Shown here in pieces: positions 42,625 through 52,700 of a DNA stretch of 64,000 nt. The DNA is taken from contig NZ_CP087106.1 of the NCBI RefSeq assembly GCF_028583545.1, positions 4,460,501 through 4,524,500 of the forward strand. The letters are read 5' to 3'. The translations under genes were made by a program, and so were the position numbers. The number at the start of each line of letters is the position of its first letter. Within the stretch, counting starts at the first letter, position 1. This DNA is from Methylobacterium sp. NMS14P. Its GTDB lineage: Bacteria; Pseudomonadota; Alphaproteobacteria; Rhizobiales; Beijerinckiaceae. The notes below the pieces were generated by a model, which saw only the letters and a list, made by a program, of their open reading frames with translations, searched no databases and had not been told where the DNA came from.

Positions 42625-43539
42625 ATGCGGATCAATCGAGCTGAACTGGCCGACCTCGGGACCTTCCTGGCTATCGCGCGCCACCGCAGCTTCCGGAGGG
42701 CGGGCCTGGAGCTTGGCGTTAGCGCCTCTGCGCTCAGCCACGCGCTCAAGGCGATGGAGGCGCGCCTCGGCGTCCGCCTCCTCAACCGCACCAGCCGCAG
42801 CGTCACGCTGACCGCGGCGGGCGAGGATCTGCTCGCTTCACTGGACGCTCCGTTCGCGGCGATTGGCTCTGCGCTTGATCTTCTCAACCAGCACCGAGAG
42901 ACGACGAAGGCGACGGGGCGCATCCGCCTCAACGTGCTTGAACATGCGAGCACGTTGCTGCTCGCCCCTGTGCTGCCTCTCTTCCACCAGTGCCACCCGC
43001 AGGTCGAGATCGACGTTCGCGTGTCCAACGATCTGCTCGACGTCGTGGAGGCCGGAGCCGATGCGGGCATCCGATATGGCGGAACGGTCCCGCAGGACAT
43101 GGTGGCGCAGCGCCTATCAGCCGATCTGCGCTGGGTCGTGGTCGGCGCTCCAGCTTATCTCGATCGGAATGGGACGCCCGATCATCCGCGGGACCTCGCA
43201 GACCACCGATGCCTGCGCATCCGCCTCGGCGACGAGAGCCTATACCGGTGGGAGTTCGAGAGGAAGGACGAGGCCATCGCGCTCAACGTCCCAGGCGGGG
43301 TAACGCTCGACAACACGCAGTTTGCCCTGTCGCTTGCGGCGGCGGGTGGTGGCCTCGCCTACCTCCCAGAGGCGTGTGTCGGCCCCTCGGTCGCCCGCGG
43401 CGAACTACGCGTCGTCCTGGCAGACTGGGCTCCTCTAGGACCGGGCTTCCACCTCTACTATCCCGGTCGTCGCCAACTGCCGACGGGATTGCGGCTCCTC
43501 ATCGATCTAATCCGCGAGGCAAAGCCGCTCGGATTGTAG
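42625..43539 (+). CDS. LysR-family transcriptional regulator
   Basis: 304 residues. The N-terminal winged helix-turn-helix (ELADLGTFLAIARHRSFRRA, ALSHALKAMEARLGVRLLNR, SVTLTAAGEDLL) is followed by a substrate-binding domain (INVLEHASTLLLAPVLPLFH-like region, YLDRNGTPDHPRDLADHRCL, SLAAAGGGLAYLPEACVGPS). Same strand as the SDR-cupin pair that begins 117 bases downstream; it is a candidate regulator of them although the usual divergent layout is absent. Confidence 0.93.
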   Translation: MRINRAELADLGTFLAIARHRSFRRAGLELGVSASALSHALKAMEARLGVRLLNRTSRSVTLTAAGEDLLASLDAPFAAIGSALDLLNQHRETTKATGRIRLNVLEHASTLLLAPVLPLFHQCHPQVEIDVRVSNDLLDVVEAGADAGIRYGGTVPQDMVAQRLSADLRWVVVGAPAYLDRNGTPDHPRDLADHRCLRIRLGDESLYRWEFERKDEAIALNVPGGVTLDNTQFALSLAAAGGGLAYLPEACVGPSVARGELRVVLADWAPLGPGFHLYYPGRRQLPTGLRLLIDLIREAKPLGL

Positions 43540-43656
43540 AGGCCACCCGCTCCGACGATGAGCAGCGCTCATCGTTCCGTTGAAGGGCGAACGGCTGATC
43601 AGCGACCGGCACAATGTCTACGTCCGGCCCATCGAGTTCAGCCGACGGATACAAAC

Positions 43657-44403
43657 ATGCGCCGTTTCACCGGGAAAGTCGCCTTCATCACGGGTGCAGC
43701 CAGCGGCATCGGCCGCGCCGCCGCCATCGCATTTGCGCGGGAAGACGCGCGAGTGGCGATCACCGACCGGACCGAGGCTGGGCTCGATCAGCTTCGCGCC
43801 GAGATCGAAGCGGAGGGCGGCGAGGCGCTTGCGATCCGGTGCGATGTGTCGGTGCCGGAGGACGTCGAGGCGGCGGTCGCCAAAGCTGTCGAGCGGTTCG
43901 GCCGCATCGACTGCGCCTTCAACAATGCCGGTGTTGAGAACAAGGCCGCTCCTGTCCACGAGATCGCCCTCGAAGAGTGGGACCGCATCCTCGGCATCAA
44001 TCTGCGCGGCACATTCGTGTGCATGAAGCACGAGATTGCGCAGATGCTGCGTCAGGGCAGCGGCGTGGTGGTCAATACGTCGTCCGGCGCGGGCATCAGG
44101 GGCGTGGCGGGCGGCGCGAGCTACGCAGCCTCCAAGCACGCCCTCATCGGCCTCACCAAGTCGGCCGCCCTCGATTATGCCAAGGCGAACATCCGGGTGA
44201 ATGCCGTCCTGCCCGGAAACATCGAGACGCCGATGATGGATCGCTTCACGGGCGGCGACATTCAAAAGGCAATCGACCTTGAGCCAGTTGGGCGGCTCGG
44301 CAAGCCCGAGGAGATCGCGGAAGCCGTCCTGTGGATGTGTTCGGATCTCGGCGCGTTCGTCACAGGCGCGTCGATTTCGGTCGATGGCGGCTGGTCGCTC
44401 TGA
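43657..44403 (+). CDS. short-chain dehydrogenase/reductase
   Basis: 248 residues. TGAASGIG cofactor motif (residues 12-19), Asp after strand 2 (ITDRTEAG) favouring NAD(H), NNAGVEN, catalytic Ser in VVNTSSGAG, YAASK, and the classic ending ITGASxxVDGG-like (VTGASISVDGGWSL). It is a standard FabG-like oxidoreductase of unknown substrate. The cupin gene follows after 33 bases with a good ribosome binding site, so they form an operon. Confidence 0.92.
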   Translation: MRRFTGKVAFITGAASGIGRAAAIAFAREDARVAITDRTEAGLDQLRAEIEAEGGEALAIRCDVSVPEDVEAAVAKAVERFGRIDCAFNNAGVENKAAPVHEIALEEWDRILGINLRGTFVCMKHEIAQMLRQGSGVVVNTSSGAGIRGVAGGASYAASKHALIGLTKSAALDYAKANIRVNAVLPGNIETPMMDRFTGGDIQKAIDLEPVGRLGKPEEIAEAVLWMCSDLGAFVTGASISVDGGWSL

Positions 44404-44436
44404 GCGGCGTTTTCAGGACGACGGAGGAAAGATCGC

Positions 44437-44841
44437 ATGGACATCAAGCGCAGCGGAAGCCAGCCTCCGGGCCAAGGACCGTCCGAGTGGTTCACCGGCA
44501 CGGTGCGAATCGATCCGCTCCACAGCGCACCTGATCCTGCCCGCGTCGCGATGGCGAGCGTTACCTTCGAGCCGGGCGCACGGACGGCGTGGCACACGCA
44601 CCCGCTTGGCCAGACGCTGATCGTCACGTTCGGACGCGGATGGGTTCAGCGCGAGGGCGGTCCGATCGAGGAAATCGCGCCGGGCGACGTCGTTTGGTTC
44701 GAGCCGAACGAGAAGCATTGGCACGGGGCCACCGCGACCACAGCAATGACGCACGTCGCAATCCAGGAGCGTCTCGACGGCAAGGCCGTGACTTGGATGC
44801 AGCAGGTCACCGAAGGACAGTACTCCGGGTCCCGGACTTGA
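44437..44841 (+). CDS. cupin-domain protein
   Basis: 134 residues; GGAGGAAAG before ATG. Single cupin barrel with motif 1 [20 protein letters not shown] (two His and a Gln) and motif 2 [18 protein letters not shown] (His). The metal ligands for a small dioxygenase or isomerase-like cupin are present. It matches the carboxymuconolactone/quercetin-like cupin proteins often encoded next to SDR genes. It probably acts with the SDR on one substrate. Confidence 0.85.
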   Translation: MDIKRSGSQPPGQGPSEWFTGTVRIDPLHSAPDPARVAMASVTFEPGARTAWHTHPLGQTLIVTFGRGWVQREGGPIEEIAPGDVVWFEPNEKHWHGATATTAMTHVAIQERLDGKAVTWMQQVTEGQYSGSRT

Positions 44842-45002
44842 GCCGCAAGGTCCGCTTTCGGCGATACGACGCCTAGAGCGGACCGGTGGCTTTCCAACCC
44901 AACCCAGCCGTTCCGCCGCGCTTGCGGACGAGGCCGGTGCTGGCCGAAAGCGGCAGGTCCGCTTCGGAGTAGCTCTGCCGCAAAAACAGACAGCCTCCTA
45001 CC

Positions 45003-45098
45003 CGACCCAACCCAGCCGTCCGGATCGCCTCTAGCCACTCCACAAAGCGGCCGTCCATCAGTCGCCCAGCAACGTCGGCTCAGGGTGGGAAGCGGCGA
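45003..45098. repeat. dispersed intergenic repeat family A, copy 2
   Basis: CGACCCAACCCAGCCGTCCG and following blocks (AAAGCGGCCGT, AGCAACGTCGGC, GGTGGGAAGCGGC) match 38381-38477. A partial extra piece (CCAACCCAACCCAGCCG) lies 107 bases upstream at about 44897. The stretch 44842-45256 has no convincing gene. Confidence 0.6.
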
Positions 45099-45256
45099 TC
45101 CGGTGGACGAATGCCGAGCGGCCTGATTGCGCTACCAGTGGATCTTCAAAAAACTCAGATTGGCCGCTTAAAGCGCGGGCTTTCCTGTCCCTTGGATGGC
45201 CCGTGGGCCCAGGATATGGTCGTGCTCAATCGAAAGGATGTGGGACGGGCTGGCCG

Positions 45257-46531
45257 GTGGCAGACGAACGAGCGAAGGTGGTCGAGTTAGTCTCCAGCAT
45301 TGAGGCCGTACCAACCATCCTTGAGGTCGTGTGCCGGACCACCGGCATGGGGTTCGCGACCGTCGCCCGGGTCACGAAGGACCGCTGGATCGCCTGCGAA
45401 GTTCGGGACGAGATCGGCTTCGGTCTTAAGCCCGGCGGCGAGCTCAAAGTCGAGACGACTATCTGCGACGAGATCCGCGACGCGCGCGAACCCGTCGTGA
45501 TCCCCGACGTCGCCGCCGACCCAGTCTTCTGCCGCCATCCGACCCCGGCGATGTATGGCTTCTCCAGCTACGTCTCGTTCCCCATCTTGCTGCCCGACGG
45601 CGAGATGTTCGGAACCCTGTGCGCGCTCGACAAGGCGCCGCGCCAGCTCTCCCCGCACATCCGCGGCATGTTCAGGCTGTTTGCCGAGCTCATCGCCTTC
45701 CACGTCGACGCGCACATACGGCTGGCGACCGGGGCGCAAGATCTTGCTACGAGCCGAGAGGATCTCGCCAGCAGCTGGGCAGCGTTTGACACGAGCCAAG
45801 CCGACCTCGCCACCAGCCGCGCCGACCTTGCGAAGAGTGCCGCGATCCTCGTCGACGAGAGGGCGACCGCCGAACTGCGTGAGCAGTTCATTGCGGTGCT
45901 CGGCCACGACCTGCGCAACCCGCTCGCCTCCATCGAGGCCGGCGCCAAGTTCCTGGGCAGGGAGAACCTGTCGGAGCGCGGGCGCACCGTGCTCGGCCTG
46001 CTCGGCAAAAGCGTCGCCCGCATGGGCAGCCTGATCGACGACGTGCTCGACTTCGCCCGCGGGCGGCTCGGCGGCGGCATCGGCGTGGAGAGGGGTGCCC
46101 AGGTTCCGCTCGTCCCGATGCTCCGCCAGGTCGTTGGGGAGATCCAGAGCAACCGCCCCGACCAGAGGATCGAGGTCGACCTCGACGACATCTCCGACTG
46201 CCACTGCGACCCGGTCCGGATCGGGCAGTTGCTGTCGAACCTTCTGGCCAACGCGGTAACCCACGGCAACGAGGGGGCGCCGATCTGGGTACGCGGGAGC
46301 GTGACAGATGGGCACGTCGAGCTGGCTGTCACCAACGGCGGCAAGCCGATACCGCCTGGAGTGATGGCTGGGCTGTTCAAGCCCTACGTCCGAGCGTCCG
46401 AGCGTCCGAGCCGGCAGGGGCTGGGCCTTGGGCTCTACATCGCTTCCGAGATCGCAAAGGCGCATGGCGGCACGTTGGAGGCGACGTCCGGCCCGGATGG
46501 GACCACCTTCACCTTCAGGATGCCGGCCTGA
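45257..46531 (+). CDS. GAF-domain sensor histidine kinase
   Basis: 424 residues from GTG at 45257 (an alternative GTG at 45203 would add 18 residues). A GAF domain spans about residues 5-155 (VPTILEVVCRTTGMGFATVA, YGFSSYVSFPILLPDGEMFG). A helical linker has a repeated heptad phrase (DLATSREDLASSW, QADLATSRADLAKS). HisKA has the phospho-His in AVLGHDLRNPLASIEAG; the HATPase has NLLANAVTHGNEG and RQGLGLGLYIASEIAKAHGG. No membrane segment, so it is a cytoplasmic sensor. No partner regulator gene is adjacent. Confidence 0.9.
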   Translation: MADERAKVVELVSSIEAVPTILEVVCRTTGMGFATVARVTKDRWIACEVRDEIGFGLKPGGELKVETTICDEIRDAREPVVIPDVAADPVFCRHPTPAMYGFSSYVSFPILLPDGEMFGTLCALDKAPRQLSPHIRGMFRLFAELIAFHVDAHIRLATGAQDLATSREDLASSWAAFDTSQADLATSRADLAKSAAILVDERATAELREQFIAVLGHDLRNPLASIEAGAKFLGRENLSERGRTVLGLLGKSVARMGSLIDDVLDFARGRLGGGIGVERGAQVPLVPMLRQVVGEIQSNRPDQRIEVDLDDISDCHCDPVRIGQLLSNLLANAVTHGNEGAPIWVRGSVTDGHVELAVTNGGKPIPPGVMAGLFKPYVRASERPSRQGLGLGLYIASEIAKAHGGTLEATSGPDGTTFTFRMPA

Positions 46532-46690
46532 ACGGCGGCGTCGCCACGAATCACCCGACATTGGCGGGAGATAGCGGCTCCGCTTCTTGCCACGGAGCGG
46601 GCATGTAAGGCCGGCAAGCTAGGAGGTCTGCAAAGGGTCGGAGTGGTCCCTGGGGCTATGTCCGCATCGATGCATGCATCAGCCAGAAGC

Positions 46691-46753
46691 GAGCGGGCAG
46701 GAAACCACTTCGAGGGGACAGTCCGATAGCGACCCGTGCCAGCCATCCTGACG
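46691..46753. repeat. dispersed intergenic repeat family B, copy 2
   Basis: GGAAACCACTTCGAGGGGAC, AGTCCGATAGCGACCC and CATCCTGACG match copy 1 at 42521-42581 over about 60 bases. It lies in the 367-bp gap 46532-46898, which has no convincing gene. Confidence 0.65.
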
Positions 46754-46898
46754 CTATTCAGCGCTTCCTGATAGCGGCCACTCGTCGGCTGTTCGACGCC
46801 TCCGGCTTGAGGCGGTCACCTGCGCTTCGAAATCACTGGTTGCTCTTTTGGGTTCTCTCATTGACCAAATTTACCTACGATGAAGTTCTCAATCCTGG

Positions 46899-49343
46899 AT
46901 GCTGCTAAGCGCAGCTATGGCGAAGCTTGAACCGGCCTGGCTCCCGAGCAACAGCTCGATGGCGGATTACATCCGCAGACACGACTGGGCGGCAACGCAG
47001 CTCGGGCCCATCGAGCACTGGCCCCCGACGCTGCGCATCGCGCTCAGCATGGTTCTCAACCACCCCCTCTCGATGGCGCTATGCTGGGGGCCCGATCTCG
47101 TCACGCTCTACAATGACGCTTACCGCCCCCTCCTCGGCAGTAAGCCCGAAGCACTCGGTCGGCCAATCCTGGACGTTTGGGCTGAAGCGGGCGAAACCGC
47201 CGCGCCGCAACTGGAGCAGGCTCTGCAAGGTGAGGCGATCCGCTTCGAGAACGCGCCTTTCACGCTCCTACGCCACGGCCACTCGGAGCAGGCGTTCTTC
47301 AACTACACCCTCAGCCCGGTGCAGGATGAGACCGGCATAATCGTCGGTGTGCTCATCACCGCCTTCGAGACCACCGAGCAGGTACTCGGCGAGCGGCAGC
47401 GCGCAGCAAGCCAGGAAGACCTGCGCGAGAGCCAGGGACGACAAGCCTTCCTGCTCCAACTCTCCGATGCGCTGCGAGCCGAACCAAACGCCGACGCCAT
47501 CGCAGAACGTGGGCTGTCGATGCTCTCCGAGCGCCTGCGCCTCGATCGCTGCTACATCGGCATATACCTGCCCGCCGAGGATAGAGCAGACCTCCCGCAT
47601 CAGGTAGGCAACGACGGCGTCCCGCCCTTGCCGACCAGCATCCGCCTCTCCGATTTTCCCAATGCCCTCCAGGTCGCCGCCGCGGGGACGTTGGTGATCG
47701 ATGATTTCGCCGAGACGAAAGGCCTCTCTGGCACCGACAGGCAGAACATCGGTAGCCTCGGACTTCGTGCACTGGTCGCGGCCACGCTGCGGAAAGGCGA
47801 ACATAACCCGCTTTGGACGACCGTTGCGGTGTCATCGCACCCTCGACATTGGACGCGGGGCGAGACCGCCGTGATCGAGGAGGCTGCCGAGCGGATTTGG
47901 GCTGCCATGGAGCAGGCTCGCGCCGCGACGGCGCTGCGCGAGAGCGAGGAGCGCTTCAGGCAGTTCGCAGCTTCTTCGGCCGACGCGTTCTGGATCCGGG
48001 ACGCGGCGACCCTGACGATGGAGTACGCCAACCCCGCCATTGAGGCGATATACGGCGTTCCGAAGGATGCCGTCCTCGGAGATTTGAAGAACTGGGCCAC
48101 TCTCATCGTTCCCGAGGACCGCGATGCCGCTTTAGAGCATGTGACACAAGCTCAGCGCGGCGAGGCGGCGGTGTGCGAGTTTCGAATACTGCGCCCCTCC
48201 GACGGGGCCTTCCGTTGGGTGCGCGACACCGACTTTCCGCTCTTGGACGAACATGGGCGCGTGCGGCGCATCGGCGGCATCGTCGAGGACGTGACTGAGG
48301 CCAAGCAAGCAGCCGAACACCAGGGCGTACTGGTGCACGAGTTGCAGCATCGGGTGCGTAATACCCTCGCGATGATCCGTTCAGTCGCTGACCAGACCGG
48401 CGACACAGCAAGCGACGTCGAGGACTACCGCGACCTGCTGGAGGGACGGCTGCGGGCGCTTGCGCGCGTGCAGGTGCTGCTCACGCAAGCGGACAACGTC
48501 GGCGTGGACCTCGCCACCCTGATCCGGGCCGAGGTGGATGCCCAGGCTGCGCACGAAAGCCAATGGACGCTGAGCGGACCAGAGCTGATGCTCTCGCCCA
48601 AAGCCGCCGAGGTGCTGACGCTGGCCATCCACGAGCTGGCGACGAACGCGCTGAAATACGGTGCGTTCTCCCACCTCGCCGGTCAGCTCGCGGTGACCTG
48701 GGACGTGTACTATCCGGGCGACGAGCCGTGGCTGCGGTTGGCATGGGTCGAGACCGGCGCTCTCGTGCCACTTGCCCCGCCGCGGCGGGAGGGCTTCGGA
48801 ACAACTCTGATCCGCGGACGCATACCCTACGAGCTACAGGGCCAAGGCAGCATCGACGTGGAGCCCGAGGGTGCACGATGCCGGTTGGAGTTCCCCCTCC
48901 GGCGCGGCGACAGCATCCTGGAGACCGACACCGCCACCTTGAGCACGGCCATTGCGGGAGGGTCGCTGGACATGGCGGGCGAGGCGGATCTGATGGGGTG
49001 CAAGGTGCTGGTGGTCGAGGATGACTTCTTCCTCGCGAAGGACACGGAGCGGGCCCTGAAGCGAGCGGGCGGCGTCGTGCTCGGGCCTGTCGCGCGAGAG
49101 GAGCAGGCCCTCGCTTTGATCGAAACCGAGGCCCCGACCTGTGCCCTGGTCGACATCAATCTCGGCCAAGGCGCGCAATTCGATGTGGCTGGCGCGCTGC
49201 AGGACCTCGGTGTGCCGTTCGTGTTCGTCACTGGCTACGACGACGTCGTGATCCCTGCTCGCTTCGACGGTGTTGAGCGGATCCGCAAGCCGACGGATTT
49301 CCGACAGGTGGTGCGAGCCGCTGCCCGGCTGTGCGCGCCCTGA
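46899..49343 (+). CDS. hybrid HWE-family sensor kinase with PAS, GAF and receiver domains
   Basis: 814 residues. The N-terminal PAS-like domain is at about 20-160 (MALCWGPDLVTLYNDAYRPL). GAF is at about 180-335 (RLRLDRCYIGIYLPAEDRAD). PAS is at about 345-465 (RQFAASSADAFWIRDAATLT). The HWE kinase is at about 475-670, with the phospho-His in VLVHELQHRVRNTLAMI and the N box in TLAIHELATNALKYGAF. The C-terminal receiver is at about 700-810 (KVLVVEDDFFLAKDTERALK, phospho-Asp in CALVDINLGQG). Cytoplasmic, light- or redox-sensor-like architecture; ligand unknown. A second ATG lies at 46917. Confidence 0.92.
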   Translation: MLLSAAMAKLEPAWLPSNSSMADYIRRHDWAATQLGPIEHWPPTLRIALSMVLNHPLSMALCWGPDLVTLYNDAYRPLLGSKPEALGRPILDVWAEAGETAAPQLEQALQGEAIRFENAPFTLLRHGHSEQAFFNYTLSPVQDETGIIVGVLITAFETTEQVLGERQRAASQEDLRESQGRQAFLLQLSDALRAEPNADAIAERGLSMLSERLRLDRCYIGIYLPAEDRADLPHQVGNDGVPPLPTSIRLSDFPNALQVAAAGTLVIDDFAETKGLSGTDRQNIGSLGLRALVAATLRKGEHNPLWTTVAVSSHPRHWTRGETAVIEEAAERIWAAMEQARAATALRESEERFRQFAASSADAFWIRDAATLTMEYANPAIEAIYGVPKDAVLGDLKNWATLIVPEDRDAALEHVTQAQRGEAAVCEFRILRPSDGAFRWVRDTDFPLLDEHGRVRRIGGIVEDVTEAKQAAEHQGVLVHELQHRVRNTLAMIRSVADQTGDTASDVEDYRDLLEGRLRALARVQVLLTQADNVGVDLATLIRAEVDAQAAHESQWTLSGPELMLSPKAAEVLTLAIHELATNALKYGAFSHLAGQLAVTWDVYYPGDEPWLRLAWVETGALVPLAPPRREGFGTTLIRGRIPYELQGQGSIDVEPEGARCRLEFPLRRGDSILETDTATLSTAIAGGSLDMAGEADLMGCKVLVVEDDFFLAKDTERALKRAGGVVLGPVAREEQALALIETEAPTCALVDINLGQGAQFDVAGALQDLGVPFVFVTGYDDVVIPARFDGVERIRKPTDFRQVVRAAARLCAP

Positions 49344-49452
49344 AGGTTAGCTCAGACACGCTTGGCAGACATCAGCAATGGCAATCGCCTACGTCTCACT
49401 GAGGTCGGGCGCGGGCGAAGCGGGGACGTCCGCTTCATTGCTAAGCGGTCTC

Positions 49453-49514
49453 GAAGCAGACCGGCAGGAAATCACCCTGAGCAGACGGCCCGCTACCGGC
49501 CAGATCCCGTGCCG
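49453..49514. repeat. dispersed intergenic repeat family B, copy 3 (diverged)
   Basis: GAAGCAGACCGGCAGGAAAT, CACCCTGAGCAGAC and CCCGTGCCG align with copies 1 and 2. The gap 49344-49765 between the kinase gene and the 3' end of the autotransporter gene has no convincing gene. Confidence 0.5.
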
Positions 49515-49765
49515 TGGGAAGGAACCCTGAATGATTGCTCGGGGTGGATCTTTTGCCGTTTCGCTTCTTCTTGAAGATGAGGCGGAAGCGGACGTTGGTA
49601 GAGCAGTCGTTCTTTCCTGTGCTCGCGGCGGTAGGTTCGTGTCAGGTGCCGTACACGGCTGCGAGGAACCGCATCAACAGGTGTCGTGCTGCCTCGCAGA
49701 TGGCCGTTGCGCCAGCTTGTCGACACCGCACACGATCGATATCGCGGAGGTCGACATACTATTCT

Positions 49766-52700
49766 TCAAAATCGCAGCTGCATCCGAGCAGTCCCCACAT
49801 GCGAGAGGAAGTGGTCTCCGATCTGGCCTTGGTACTCGCCGGTCACCTCGATGCCACCGCCGAGGCTGACCTGGAAACCCAGCCCCACCTCGCCGAGGCG
49901 ATCGGGGATCGACGATTCCGTCGCGAACAGACCGAGCGCGCCGGTCCCCTGGAAGCTCGCCTTGCCTGTGAAATGGTCGTCCGACAGGAGCGTCACGCCG
50001 AGGGTGCCGTAAGGGCGGACCCAGCGCCCCCCATCGAGGTCTATCCGGCCGCCGATCTCCATCATCGGGCTGAATGCCACCAGCGTTTTGGCGACTGGCC
50101 GCATGTCGAGGTTGAAGCCCGGTGCCCCGGTCTCGGAATACGCGGGGCTGAAACTGTAGAGAAGATCCAGATCCGCGTAGGGCTTGAGATACCAATCACC
50201 GAACAAGACTTGGTAGCTGGCCCTCAGCCGACCGCCCGCGGTGAGTATTCCGGACTTGCTGCGCGCCGTGGCTGTAGCGCCACCGAAATCGATCAGGCGT
50301 TTGTTGTCGGCCCAGGAATAACCGAGGTTGGCTGAGGCCGCGAGTAGCCAAGGGCCGATCTGGTGCTTGAGCGCCGCAGAGACATCAGCTGCGTCGCTCG
50401 TCGTCCCGGTAATCCGGTCGGGATCGCTCTGGATCGCGCGGGTATAGGCGCCAGTCAGGCCGAAGAACCAGTCCGGGGCGAACTCGGTCTGAAGCCCACT
50501 CTGGTAGCTGAGGGCGGTCTGACGGTAGCCAACGTCGTCCGCGGTGGCGGACTGGGTCGTGTGAGCGCTGGTGATGCGCCCCCAGACGCATTCGCCCTCA
50601 CGCAGGAGCGTGCCGGTACCTGTGAATGCCGGACAACTCATGGCGCGCTGGAGGCCCTTGCGGGTATCGAGCGTCCGGTCGGTCAGGTTGTCCTGGTTGG
50701 ACTCCGGCTTCAACTCGTCCAGGGCGGCGGCGTAGGCCTTCGAGCTGTCGACGGAGAGGAAGCGCCCGTAGAGCGTGCCCAGCTTGGTCGTGTTTCCATC
50801 CCAGGCATCCTGCAGGCCTTGCGCCACGCTGCGCTGGTCCTCGGTCAAAGTCACGCCTACCGGAGCCGTGAAATGAGCCTGCGGCACCAGCGCGATGCTG
50901 TTCCCCGTCGAGACGATCGTCCAGGAGATTGGAACAGCCCCCGAGCTGATGCTGCTTCCGGTGGCGCTGGCGCCGACATTCTCCACTTGGCCGGCCCTGA
51001 GGAAAGTGTAGCGGCCGGGCGAGAGACCATCGATCAAGTGCGGCTCGACTACGCCCCTCAGTGAGGCGGTGCCGGTGACGGTCAGAACATCGTTCCGCAG
51101 GGCAGGATCCGTCGCCAGCGGTGCGATATCGACCAACATGCGCCCGGATTCGGTCTGCTCGAAATTGCCGGTCACCGTTGCGCGGGCGACTTTGCTGACC
51201 CCGCCGATGTCGAGGATGGCGCCGTTGCGCAGGCGGCCGCCATCTCCCAGGGCGATGACACCGTCGGGACCGGTGCGCAGGATCGCCGAAGCTGCGCCGT
51301 CGATTCCGTTGTCGAACAGGACGTGACCCGTCTGCCCTCCGCCCATGAGGTCAACATCGCCGATCAGGGTGCCGCGATTGGTGATCGTGCCGGTGGTGAA
51401 CGCGCCGACGATTGCCCGGCCCGAGACGGCGCTGACCACGGCACCCTCCTCTATGGCGATCCTATTGTCCTGCCCGCCCTCGACGCGCATCGCCGCGCCC
51501 GCGCCGCTGCCGCCAGTGACGAGGCCGCTGACCCGTATGACGATCTTGCCGCCGCGGCTCGGATCGGGCTCGAGGCTACCATCGGTCCGCTGGACGCCGG
51601 ATTGGGCCAGGATCGCGTGGGCGTCCAGGCCGGACGCGATGATCGACCCGGACGCCTCGATGGAGATGTCGCCGCCGCTCCCGGTTACGGCGCGGCTTCG
51701 CACGGGCTGCATCGCCGTCTCGCCGGACAGGCCGACGAGGAGCCCGCCACCTCCGCCGAGGCTCTGAGCGACGATGCCGTGGGATTGCGTGCCCGCGGTG
51801 CGGATGACGGAGCCCTGCTCGAGGCTGACGCTGATCGCCCCGCCGGAGCCGCTGCCGCCGTCCGCCAGCCCGTAGGGGATCGCGTAGCCCATGGCCTGAT
51901 GGGCGCCGCCGTAGCCGCCGCCGCCGCCGATCGACTGCAGCAACAGGGCCGGTGCCGCGTCGCCGGTGGTCAGGATCTGCGCGCCTGACCCGATCCTGAC
52001 CTGGATCGAACCGCCATCACCGGCGGCACCGCCCGTGCCACCGAGCCCGAAGGTGTATTTGTGGCCACCCGGGCCCGCCGCCACGGAGGCGAGCCCGCCG
52101 CCGCCGCCGATGCTCTGGGCCAGGATGCCGACCGCGCCGAAGCCGCTCGTGGCGATCGTGCCGTCCTGAACGATCCGCACGGTGCCGCCGTTGCCCGCCA
52201 GGGCTCCAGACCCACCGAGCGTCAGGCTGCCGGACTTCGCCGAGACGGAGGCGGGATCCTCCGGCGGTGCGATCTGCACGATGTCGAGCGCTGCGAGCAG
52301 GGAATCCGTCAGCGCCTTGGCATCGCTCTTGGTGTCGTCCTTGGCGCCACTCTTGGCGTCGCTCCCCGAGCCGTCCTTGGTCGTCCCGTCGTCAGCCGCG
52401 TCGTCGCCAGCCGGTGCGGCGAAGCTGCCGCCGCCGCCGCCGATGCTCTGAGCGACCACGGCATGCGCCTCGATCCCGGTCGTCACGACGGTGCCGCGGT
52501 TCTCGATCGTGACGTCACCGCCATGCGCGCCGGCACCGCCGCGCCCGCCGACGTTCAGATTGAGGGTCAAACCCTTGTTGACCTGGCTGTCGACACTGGC
52601 GCCGACACCGGTTCCGCCGCCGCCGCCGATGCTCTGCGCGTAGAGGCCGTAGGCTGCATTCCCCTCTGTGGAGACCGTGCCGAGGTTGAGGATGCCAACG

